Source: an uncultured Oscillospiraceae bacterium (GTDB taxonomy: Bacteria; Bacillota; Clostridia; Oscillospirales; Oscillospiraceae). Taken from it: a stretch of DNA of 16,910 nucleotides. Positions 7,746-13,919 of the stretch are shown here, in pieces. Within the stretch, counting starts at the first letter, position 1; each line of letters starts with the position of its first letter. A program made the position numbers and the translations under genes. The notes under the pieces are model-generated. The model was not told the origin of the DNA. It did no database searches and was given only the letters and a program-made list of their open reading frames with translations. The stretch spans positions 1-16,910 of the forward strand of contig CALWXY010000114.1 in assembly GCA_944385595.1 (NCBI GenBank). The letters are read 5' to 3'.

Positions 7746-8471
7746 ATGAGATCCAGCGGCTTGACAGATATCGGCAAAGTCCGAAAAGAAAACCAGGACA
7801 GCTTCATAATCACCGACGTGTCCGTGGGCACCATCGGCCTCGTTTGCGACGGTATGGGCGGAGCGAGAAGCGGCAATATCGCCAGCGCCCTCGCGGCCGA
7901 GTGCTTTGCGGGACATATAGTCTCCTGCCTCGCCGAGAGCGACCCGCTGCCCCTGCCGGAGCTGATTCGCGAGGCCACGCACTACGCCAACGTGAAGGTC
8001 TATGACCGTGCCTTCACCGACTTCACCTGCGAGGGCATGGGCACGACGCTCGTCGGCGGCGTGTTCTGCGGCGACAGGGCCATCATCGCAAACGTCGGCG
8101 ACAGCCGCGCCTACATGATTTCGCGCGGCGTCATCTGGCAGATAAGCACCGACCACTCCTACGTCGAGGAGCTGGTCGCAAAAGGCATAATCACGCGCGA
8201 GGAGGCCAAAACCCACCCGCGCCGCAACTATATAACCCGCGCGCTCGGCATATCCCGCGAGGTCGAGTGCGATATCTACGAGGTCGACGTTGAGAAGGGG
8301 AATATCATCATTCTCTGCTCAGACGGGCTCACCAATATGGTCGACGACGACGAAATCCTCGCCGCCTCGCTCGAGACCGGCTCGCCAAAAGAGCTGTGCT
8401 CCAAGCTCATGGAGCTCGCTCTCAGCCGCGAGGCAACCGACAATATCACTGTGGCGGCCTTTGAGTTCTGA
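7746..8471 (+). CDS. stp: PP2C-type serine/threonine protein phosphatase (PrpC/Stp)
   Basis: A 241-residue metal-dependent phosphatase that removes phosphate from Ser/Thr, most likely reversing the kinase encoded next door. The PPM metal-site aspartates are all present: Asp18 in KENQDS, Asp35 in VCDGMGG, Asp193 in CSDGL and Asp232 in TDNITV. The conserved GMGTTLV and NVGDSRAY segments are also there. It is cytoplasmic, with no signal peptide or membrane helix, and has the usual bacterial length (about 240-250). The ribosome site GGAGGT at 7737-7742 is only 3 bases from the ATG at 7746, slightly short. Phosphatase followed directly by PASTA kinase is the standard Firmicutes arrangement (prpC-prkC in B. 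subtilis). Confidence 0.95.
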   Translation: MRSSGLTDIGKVRKENQDSFIITDVSVGTIGLVCDGMGGARSGNIASALAAECFAGHIVSCLAESDPLPLPELIREATHYANVKVYDRAFTDFTCEGMGTTLVGGVFCGDRAIIANVGDSRAYMISRGVIWQISTDHSYVEELVAKGIITREEAKTHPRRNYITRALGISREVECDIYEVDVEKGNIIILCSDGLTNMVDDDEILAASLETGSPKELCSKLMELALSREATDNITVAAFEF

Positions 8472-8507
8472 GCCCGCCGGATAAACCCTCGGCTTTGGAG
8501 GTCTAAT

Positions 8508-10253
8508 ATGGAAAACAGTATGGACAGATACCTGGGCAAGATACTCGACAACAGGTATGAGATACTCGATATAATCGGAAAAGGCGGCATGGCCATAGTC
8601 TACAAGGCCTTCGACCACCGGCTCGGGCGCAACGTCGCCGTCAAGGTGCTGAAGGACGACTATGCCCTCGACGAGGAGTTCCGCCGCCGCTTCCAGAACG
8701 AATCGCAGGCCGTCGCCATGCTCTCGCACCCGAACATCGTCTCGGTCTACGACATGGGGCGCTCCGGCGAGACCGAGTATATAGTCATGGAGCTGGTCGA
8801 GGGCATAAACCTCAAGCAGTACATGACCAGCAAGGGCGTCCTCACCTGGAAGGAGGCGCTGCACTTTGCCTCGCAGATCTGCAAGGCGCTCAGCCACGCG
8901 CACTCCAAGGGCATAGTCCACCGCGACATAAAGCCCCACAACATCATGGTCGAGAAAAACGGCAGCGTCAAAGTCGCCGACTTCGGCATCGCCCGCCTTC
9001 AGGACAGCCAGAACACCGCCACCCAGGAGACGCTCGGCTCCGTCCACTACATCTCGCCGGAGCAGGCGAAGGGCGAGCCCGTCGACTCGAGATCCGATAT
9101 CTATTCCCTCGGCATCATCCTCTACGAGATGCTCACCGGCAAGCTGCCGTTCACCGGCGAAAACGCCGTCGGCGTCGCCGTCATGCACATCAACGGCATG
9201 TTCCAGGCGCCGCGCGACGTGAACCCCGATATACCCGCCGGCCTCGAGCAGATCATACTCAAGGCCATGGCAACCGACCCCAACGACAGATACCAGACCG
9301 CCGACGATATGCTCAGCGATCTTGAGCGCTTCCGCAAAGACCGCAATTTCCGCGTCGCCGGCTCCAGACGCGACTCCACACCCGTCGAGTCCGTCCCGGT
9401 CGAGGAGGTGGCGCCCATAGGGCGCGGCGCCGATATGGACAAGGTCAGCTACGCCCGCCGCCGCAGCCGCAGCCGCAAGGTGAGCATGCTCTCCGGCCTC
9501 TTTTGCGTGCTCGTGTTCCTGCTCGTGCTGTTCGTGTTCCTGTGGGAATACCTGCTCAGCGACATTTTCCAGGACGCCGAGCGCATCAACATCCCCAACT
9601 TCATCGGCAGCTACTACACCGACGTCCTGAATAACTCCGAGTTCGACGGCGTATTCAACTTCGAGATCGTCTATAAGCCCGACGCCGAGACCCCGGAAAA
9701 CATGATCACCGACCAGAGCATAGACCCTCAGAAGAGCATGATGAAGGTCAAAGAGGGCATAGACATCACACTCACAGTCTCGAGCGGCATACAGATGGTG
9801 CCGATTCCGAGCGTCTACAATAAAGAGTACCGCGTCGCCGAGCAGGAGCTGCGCGACGCCGGTCTCGAAGTCGAGATAGAGCGCGAGAGCAGCGACACCA
9901 TCACCAAGGACTACATCATAAGCAGCAGCCCCGGAGAGGGCGAGTCCATCTCCATCGGCTCCACAGTCTACCTCAAGGTCAGCGACGGCCCGGAGATAGA
10001 GCCTGTCGCCGTGCCCAACGTAATGGGCATCACCGAGAGCGCCGCCAGAGCGCGCCTTGAGGAGCGCGGCCTCCGCGTCGGCTCCGTGTCGCCGGTTGAG
10101 AGCGACTATCCGGAGGGCATCATAGTCTGGCAGAGCACGCCTCAGGGCACTATGGTCGACCCCGGCTCCAGCATCTACCTCCAGGTCTCCACCGGGCCGG
10201 AGGAAGAGGAGTCGCCGTCGCCCAGCCCCTCGACTTCACCGGAAGGGGCTTAA
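8508..10253 (+). CDS. prkC: PASTA-domain serine/threonine protein kinase (PrkC/Stk1)
   Basis: A 581-residue transmembrane Hanks-type kinase. Cytoplasmic kinase domain (about 17-275): Gly-rich loop GKGGMA at 24-29, Lys46 in VAVKVLK, catalytic HRDIKPHN with Asp140, DFG at 158-160 and SPEQ in the activation segment. A basic juxtamembrane stretch (RRRSRSRK, about 317-324) is followed by one membrane helix at about 326-348. Outside are three PASTA repeats, about 357-426, 428-494 and 499-563; the first is the most divergent. The protein ends in a Glu/Ser/Pro tail. PASTA kinases sense peptidoglycan fragments or lipid II and control cell-wall synthesis, division and, in Bacillus, spore germination. 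ATG 8508 has GGAGGT at 8497-8502. It is paired with the upstream phosphatase and followed after 9 bases by rsgA. Confidence 0.96.
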   Translation: MENSMDRYLGKILDNRYEILDIIGKGGMAIVYKAFDHRLGRNVAVKVLKDDYALDEEFRRRFQNESQAVAMLSHPNIVSVYDMGRSGETEYIVMELVEGINLKQYMTSKGVLTWKEALHFASQICKALSHAHSKGIVHRDIKPHNIMVEKNGSVKVADFGIARLQDSQNTATQETLGSVHYISPEQAKGEPVDSRSDIYSLGIILYEMLTGKLPFTGENAVGVAVMHINGMFQAPRDVNPDIPAGLEQIILKAMATDPNDRYQTADDMLSDLERFRKDRNFRVAGSRRDSTPVESVPVEEVAPIGRGADMDKVSYARRRSRSRKVSMLSGLFCVLVFLLVLFVFLWEYLLSDIFQDAERINIPNFIGSYYTDVLNNSEFDGVFNFEIVYKPDAETPENMITDQSIDPQKSMMKVKEGIDITLTVSSGIQMVPIPSVYNKEYRVAEQELRDAGLEVEIERESSDTITKDYIISSSPGEGESISIGSTVYLKVSDGPEIEPVAVPNVMGITESAARARLEERGLRVGSVSPVESDYPEGIIVWQSTPQGTMVDPGSSIYLQVSTGPEEEESPSPSPSTSPEGA

Positions 10254-10262
10254 CAGACAGAG

Positions 10263-11141
10263 ATGAGCAGGGGAGTTATAACTAAAGCCATCAGCGGGTT
10301 TTATTACGTCAGCTGCAATGGCCGGAGCTGCGAGTGCCGCGCCCGCGGCAAGTTCCGGCTCGACGGACTCAGCCCGCTGGTCGGCGACAATGTGGAGATA
10401 GAGACGGAGGGGGATGACAAGGGCGTCCTGGTCAGCGTCTACCCGCGCAGGAACCACTTCGTGCGCCCGGCGGTGGCCAATGTGGATGTGCTTATCATAA
10501 TGGCCTCCGGCGTCATACCGGTGACCGACCCGTTCCTCATCGACAGGGTCGCCGTCATAGCGGAGCACGCCGGCTGCGACGCGCTGATCTGTATCAATAA
10601 AACCGACCTCGACCCCGGCGACAAGCTGTACGACATATACAGCAAAACCGGCTACCGCGTCATCCGCACCAGCGCGGAGACCGGCGAGGGGCGCGAGGAG
10701 CTGCTCGAGTACATCAGCGGCAAGACCTGCGCCTTCACCGGCAACTCCGGCGTCGGCAAATCGAGCATACTCAACGCCATAGCGCCGGGCTTCGATTTGA
10801 AGGTCGGCGACGTCAGCGAAAAGCTCGGCCGCGGCAGACACACCACCAGACATGTCGAGCTGTTCGACCTCGGCGGCGGCACATTCATAGCCGACACGCC
10901 GGGCTTCGCCTCGTTTGATTTTGAGAAAATAGAGCCCATATTCAAGGATGAGCTGCAAAACCTCTTCCGGGAGTTCAGGCCCTTTATCGGGCGCTGCCGC
11001 TTTGCCGACTGCGCTCATATCAAGGAGCCGGGCTGCGCCGTGCTCGAGGCCGTGCAGGACGGAGTCATAGACCCCTCGCGCCACCAGAGCTACGTCCGCC
11101 TGTACGAGCAGGCGTCGAAGCTCAAGGAATGGGAATACTGA
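10263..11141 (+). CDS. rsgA: Small ribosomal subunit biogenesis GTPase RsgA
   Basis: RsgA is a circularly permuted GTPase that acts late in 30S subunit assembly. The 292-residue protein has an N-terminal OB-fold (about 1-65), then the permuted G motifs: NKTD at 112-115 (G4) comes before the P-loop GNSGVGKSS at 160-168 (G1) and DTPG at 211-214 (G3), the diagnostic order. The C-terminal zinc finger uses Cys245, Cys250, His252 and Cys258. The start MSRGVITKAISGFYYV is typical for the family, although no strong ribosome site precedes the ATG at 10263; translation may depend on coupling to prkC, which ends 9 bases upstream. In Bacillus the next genes are rpe and thiN; here both are missing and a sporulation segment follows. 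Confidence 0.96.
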   Translation: MSRGVITKAISGFYYVSCNGRSCECRARGKFRLDGLSPLVGDNVEIETEGDDKGVLVSVYPRRNHFVRPAVANVDVLIIMASGVIPVTDPFLIDRVAVIAEHAGCDALICINKTDLDPGDKLYDIYSKTGYRVIRTSAETGEGREELLEYISGKTCAFTGNSGVGKSSILNAIAPGFDLKVGDVSEKLGRGRHTTRHVELFDLGGGTFIADTPGFASFDFEKIEPIFKDELQNLFREFRPFIGRCRFADCAHIKEPGCAVLEAVQDGVIDPSRHQSYVRLYEQASKLKEWEY

Positions 11142-11148
11142 AAGAGTC

Positions 11149-11176
11149 ACTTTTTTGCCGCGTCCGGCATATGATG
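11149..11176 (+). promoter_or_regulatory. Possible mother-cell (SigK/SigE-type) promoter before the small membrane gene and spoVM
   Basis: AC at 11149-11150 is separated by 17 bases from CATATGATG at 11168-11176. This fits the SigK pattern AC-N16/17-CATANNNTA except that the final A is G. It lies just after rsgA, about 60 bases before the 51-residue ORF that precedes spoVM, where a sporulation promoter would be needed if the genes are not merely read through from the housekeeping operon. The same CATA-N3-TGTA string recurs upstream of the SipL-like gene. Based on motif reading alone. Confidence 0.4.
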
Positions 11177-11192
11177 TAGGGATACATTGTGC

Positions 11193-11214
11193 CGGGCGCG
11201 GCTTTTTGCGCCCG
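11193..11214. other. Short hairpin in the leader of the small membrane gene
   Basis: CGGGCGC at 11193-11199 pairs with GCGCCCG at 11208-11214 around an eight-base GGCTTTTT loop. There is no T-run after the stem, so it is not an intrinsic terminator. It lies in the stretch between the possible sporulation promoter and the ribosome site of the next gene and may be part of the 5' leader. Function unknown. Confidence 0.3.
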
Positions 11215-11235
11215 AGCCGGGGGAGGTTTGCTCAC

Positions 11236-11391
11236 ATGCGGAGACCGTGCCGCTCACCGAGCCCTCTGGGGCTCGCGGCCATATGCGCCGGGGTGCTCAT
11301 ACTGCTCGGACTTCTGCTGCCCGCCGGCTTCTGGTGGGTGGCGCTGGCCATGGCGCTCATTCTGCTGGGACTGTGGATAATCAGACTTTGA
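11236..11391 (+). CDS. 51-residue hydrophobic two-helix membrane protein of unknown function
   Basis: I do not recognise a characterised family. The product begins with a short basic, Pro-rich stretch (MRRPCRSPSP), then has two hydrophobic segments, about residues 12-29 and 32-50, separated by a tight LPAGFWW turn, and ends IIRL. This predicts a helical hairpin in a membrane. The ATG at 11236 is chosen because GGGGGAGG at 11219-11226 lies 9 bases upstream; a longer frame opens at a TTG at 11155 but would cross the possible promoter and leader hairpin. It ends 14 bases before the spoVM start, so the two are likely co-transcribed. Position between rsgA and spoVM suggests a sporulation role, possibly in the forespore outer membrane, but that is inference from location only. 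Confidence 0.7.
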   Translation: MRRPCRSPSPLGLAAICAGVLILLGLLLPAGFWWVALAMALILLGLWIIRL

Positions 11392-11393
11392 CT

Positions 11394-11400
11394 GGAGGTG
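11394..11400 (+). promoter_or_regulatory. Ribosome binding site that fixes the GTG start of spoVM
   Basis: GGAGGTG stands 5 bases before the GTG at 11406. This strong site, rather than the long open frame that extends upstream to 11187, defines the 25-residue peptide as the translated product. Confidence 0.85.
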
Positions 11401-11405
11401 AGGTC

Positions 11406-11483
11406 GTGAAGATATTCGTCTTGAAAGCGCCCGGATTCCTTACAAGGCTGTTGGCCGTCTTTTCGCGCAAAAAGCGGGCATAA
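11406..11483 (+). CDS. spoVM: Stage V sporulation protein M (SpoVM), 25 residues
   Basis: A tiny amphipathic-helix peptide starting at GTG (read as Met): it begins MKIFVLKAPGFL and ends in the basic FSRKKRA. B. subtilis SpoVM is 26 residues and begins MKFYTIKLPKFL; Lys2, Lys7, Pro9, Phe11 and Leu12 coincide, including the proline at position 9 known to be critical for recognising the convex forespore membrane. SpoVM sits on that membrane, recruits the SpoIVA ATPase scaffold and is needed for coat and cortex formation. The position downstream of prkC-rsgA is the same neighbourhood as in Bacillus (prkC-rsgA-rpe-thiN-spoVM). A strong GGAGGTG lies 5 bases upstream. The short length and GTG start make it easy for gene callers to miss. 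Confidence 0.88.
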   Translation: MKIFVLKAPGFLTRLLAVFSRKKRA

Positions 11484-11506
11484 GCCGAGTCAGGCTCTCA
11501 TAATAT
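11480..11506 (+). promoter_or_regulatory. Possible SigE-type mother-cell promoter before the SipL-like gene
   Basis: ATA at 11480-11482 is followed after 16 bases by CATAATAT at 11499-11506, resembling the SigE pattern (ATA, about 16 bases, CATA-like -10). The downstream bases give CATA-N3-TGTA, as in the motif before the small membrane gene. It overlaps the end of spoVM and lies about 27 bases before the SipL-like start codon. Motif reading only. Confidence 0.35.
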
Positions 11507-11532
11507 GTAGCAAAACTGCAAGGAGAGAGCTT

Positions 11533-13017
11533 ATGGAAATCATTCTGGACAAAACCGATATCAAGTTCAGGCGCGAGATATTCTCATCCAGCGCCTCTGC
11601 CGAGGAGATGAGCGACTATGTGGTGCCCGACGCCCTGCCCGATATCGGCAGGATAGCGGACGTCTGCGGTGGTGTGCGGATCAGGGGCAAGGAGGCTGCC
11701 TCCGGCTCCGTGCGCATAGACTCCTCCGTGGCCGTCACCGTGCTTTACGTCCCGGAGGGGGAGAGCGCCGTGCTGCGCTGCCTTGAGACGGAGATTCCCG
11801 TCTCCGTCAGCTTCGACGTGCCGGAGGCCGACGAGTCCACCGATATCGTGGCCGACATCGTCATAGACGAGCTTGAGGCACGGATATTGAATCCGCGCAA
11901 GGTGCTGGCGCGCTGCTCGGTCACGGCCTCGGTGCGCTGCTTCAACGCCGCGACGCTCAGCATAGCCTCCGGCCTGCGCAGCGAGGCTCCGCTGCAAATC
12001 CTCAGGCGCAGCTGCTCCGCCGCGCCGGTCTCGGACGTGCGCGAGAAGACCTTCGTAATATCCGACGAGGCCCCAATGCCGCCGTCGGCGCAGGGCTACT
12101 CGCAGATTCTGTGCGGCAGCACGCAGCTCAGCGTCAACGACGTGAAGTTCGTCGGCAACAAATTGATATTCAAAGGCGAGGCAGTGACAAATATACTTGC
12201 CCAGCCGGAGGGCGGGGCGCTGCCGGTCTCTTTCAACGTGAACACAGGCTTCTCGCAGATAATCGAAATCGGCGGAGCAAGCGAGTGCTCGGAGGTGAAG
12301 CTGTGTCTGACCGGCGCATACCTCAGCATAGTCGATGGCGACGGCGGAAAGCCGGTGGCCTCGGTGGAGCTGCACATACTCGCCCAGGCAGTCTCAGGCG
12401 AGAACGTGCAGATAGAGTACATAGCCGACGCATATTCAAACCGCTTCAGCTGCGAGGTGAGCAGCGAGACATACGATTTGCCCCAGTGCCGCGGCATGAC
12501 CCAGCTGCGCGACACATTCAGAGTGATGCTCAACACTCCCGAGACAGTCTCCGAGGTGATAAGCGCAAACGTCATGCTGGCATACCCGAAAATCCAGGGC
12601 GGAAAAATCACCACTAGAGCCAGCGTCAGATGCATGTACCTCGACGCGGAGCGCGCCATACGCTCAGCCGAGACGGTGGAGGAGCTGGTGATAGACGCCG
12701 AGCTGCCGGAGAACGTCTGCGAGGTGTCGCTGCAGGGCGGCGAGATTTACGCCGCCCCGGCCTCCGGAGGAGTCGACATCCGCATGCCGGTGGAGGCGCA
12801 GGTGAGCACCTGCCCGTACTGCCGCATAGTCTGCGTCAGCGCGGTCGAGGAGGGCGAGAACTGCGACAGAAGCGAGCGCCCGTCGCTGTATATCATCCCC
12901 GGCGGCAGCGGAGCGGAGCTTTGGGAGCTGGCGAAAAAATACTGCTCCACCGTCGAGCTGATCGAGTCCGGCGGCTGCGAGCGGCAGGATATACTGCTGA
13001 TACCCGTCCAGCGCTGA
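11533..13017 (+). CDS. SPOCS/DUF3794 and LysM domain protein, SipL-like spore coat morphogenetic protein
   Basis: A 494-residue protein with no signal peptide or membrane helix. The N-terminal 430 residues are beta-rich and appear to hold three SPOCS/DUF3794-type repeats (roughly 30-140, 195-290 and 350-430). The C-terminus, about 451-492, is a LysM domain: SLYIIPGGSGAELWELAKKY, then STVELI and DILLIPV. This is the architecture and size of Clostridioides difficile SipL (about 500 residues), which binds SpoIVA through its LysM domain and encases the spore in coat. Eighteen cysteines are present, with a cluster CPYCRIVC at 427-434 just before LysM. ATG 11533 follows AAGGAGAG. It lies directly after spoVM, which supports a basement-layer role. 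Clostridia can carry several DUF3794-LysM paralogues, so orthology to SipL itself is not certain. Confidence 0.85.
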   Translation: MEIILDKTDIKFRREIFSSSASAEEMSDYVVPDALPDIGRIADVCGGVRIRGKEAASGSVRIDSSVAVTVLYVPEGESAVLRCLETEIPVSVSFDVPEADESTDIVADIVIDELEARILNPRKVLARCSVTASVRCFNAATLSIASGLRSEAPLQILRRSCSAAPVSDVREKTFVISDEAPMPPSAQGYSQILCGSTQLSVNDVKFVGNKLIFKGEAVTNILAQPEGGALPVSFNVNTGFSQIIEIGGASECSEVKLCLTGAYLSIVDGDGGKPVASVELHILAQAVSGENVQIEYIADAYSNRFSCEVSSETYDLPQCRGMTQLRDTFRVMLNTPETVSEVISANVMLAYPKIQGGKITTRASVRCMYLDAERAIRSAETVEELVIDAELPENVCEVSLQGGEIYAAPASGGVDIRMPVEAQVSTCPYCRIVCVSAVEEGENCDRSERPSLYIIPGGSGAELWELAKKYCSTVELIESGGCERQDILLIPVQR

Positions 13018-13034
13018 AAATACTGAAAAATTCC

Positions 13035-13064
13035 TTGCCAATATGCCCTCAGTTGTGGTAAAAT
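13035..13064 (+). promoter_or_regulatory. SigA-type extended -10 promoter of yebC
   Basis: TTGCCA at 13035-13040, an 18-base spacer and TAAAAT at 13059-13064, preceded by TGG (extended -10). It lies 36 bases before the yebC start and after the sporulation segment, so yebC can be expressed in vegetative cells independently. Confidence 0.75.
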
Positions 13065-13099
13065 ATTGCCGCAATTTACTTGAGGAGATGCATATAGAT

Positions 13100-13834
13100 A
13101 TGTCAGGACATTCCAAATGGCATAATATTCAGAAGACCAAAGGCGCCCAGGACGCCAAGCGCGCCCAGGCCTTCACCAAAATAGCCCGCGAGATGATTGT
13201 GGCCGTCAAAGAGGGCGGCGGCGGCGACCCCAACAACAACTCCCGCCTCGCGGCGGTCATAGCCAAGGCCAAGGCGGCCAATATGCCCAACGACAACATT
13301 AAGCGCACCATCGACAAGGCGCTCGGCGCTGGCGACACCTCCAACTGGGAGACCATCACCTACGAGGGCTACGGCCCCTCCGGCGTCGCCGTCATCGTCG
13401 AGGCGATGACCGATAACCGCAACCGCACCGCCTCCGAGGTTCGCCACCACTCCGGCAAGTACGGCGGCAACATGGGCACCACCGGCTGCGTCAGCTGGTC
13501 GTTCGACAAGAAGGGCGTCATAGTCATAAATAACGAGGACAACGAGCTCGACGAGGACGCCGTCATGATGGACGCGCTCGACGCCGGCGCCACCGACTTT
13601 GAGCCCGGCGACGAGCTGTTCGAGGTATACACCGCCCCCGAGGATTTCCAGACCGTCTTCGACAAGCTTGAACAGTCCGGCTATAAGTTCATCTCCGCCC
13701 AGGTGGAGATGGTCCCGCAGAACTACATCAAGCTCACCAGCGAGGACGACATCAAAAACATGACCAAGATGCTCGACATGTTTGAGGACAACGACGACGT
13801 CCAGAACGTCTGGCACAACTGGGATCAGGACTGA
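13100..13834 (+). CDS. yebC: YebC/PmpR family protein (TACO1 homologue)
   Basis: A 244-residue protein with the invariant start MSGHSKWHNIQ, then KGAQDAKRAQAFTKIAREM, PNDNIKRTIDKALG, TYEGYGPSGVAVIVEAMTDN and NRTASEVRHHSGKYGGNMG, all family signatures. Members were first described as transcriptional regulators; more recent work assigns several of them, like mitochondrial TACO1, to relieving ribosome stalls at proline-rich stretches, so a translation role is likely. The ATG at 13100 is chosen for the conserved N-terminus; GAGGAG at 13082-13087 is 12 bases upstream, rather far. In-frame ATGs at 13088 and further upstream would overlap the ribosome site or the promoter. It is a single-gene unit with its own promoter and terminator. 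Confidence 0.95.
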   Translation: MSGHSKWHNIQKTKGAQDAKRAQAFTKIAREMIVAVKEGGGGDPNNNSRLAAVIAKAKAANMPNDNIKRTIDKALGAGDTSNWETITYEGYGPSGVAVIVEAMTDNRNRTASEVRHHSGKYGGNMGTTGCVSWSFDKKGVIVINNEDNELDEDAVMMDALDAGATDFEPGDELFEVYTAPEDFQTVFDKLEQSGYKFISAQVEMVPQNYIKLTSEDDIKNMTKMLDMFEDNDDVQNVWHNWDQD

Positions 13835-13837
13835 TAC

Positions 13838-13866
13838 AAAAAGCGCCCCGTTTGGGGCGCTTTTTT
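13838..13866 (+). terminator. Intrinsic terminator after yebC
   Basis: AGCGCCCC at 13842-13849 pairs with GGGGCGCT at 13854-13861 around a GTTT loop, followed by a run of T to 13866. An A-run precedes the stem, so it could also work in the reverse direction. It begins 4 bases after the yebC stop. Confidence 0.93.
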
Positions 13867-13871
13867 CGCGC

Positions 13872-13900
13872 TTGCCATTTTGTCCTGCGGCTGATATCAT
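13872..13900 (+). promoter_or_regulatory. SigA-type extended -10 promoter of the MoxR-VWA operon
   Basis: TTGCCA at 13872-13877, a 17-base spacer and TATCAT at 13895-13900, with TGA just before it (extended -10). It sits directly behind the yebC terminator and 20 bases before the MoxR-type ATPase start, so the pair is a separate transcription unit. Confidence 0.72.
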
Positions 13901-13919
13901 ATCCTCGGAGGTATCAGAT

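Noticed and set aside
11141..11160. Possible terminator after rsgA (AAAG...CTTTTTT)
   Set aside because: The stem would be only about 4 bp of A-T rich pairs around TCA; too weak to call.
11168..11193. GATACATT (11181-11188) as a SigE -10 box with GCATATG as -35
   Set aside because: The spacing between the two is only 7 bases, about half of what SigE promoters need; the SigK-like reading with AC at 11149 fits better.
11187..11483. A 98-codon frame that ends with the SpoVM sequence
   Set aside because: Only the last 25 codons match a known family, and a strong ribosome site stands directly before the GTG at 11406. The upstream part is the 51-residue gene in another frame.
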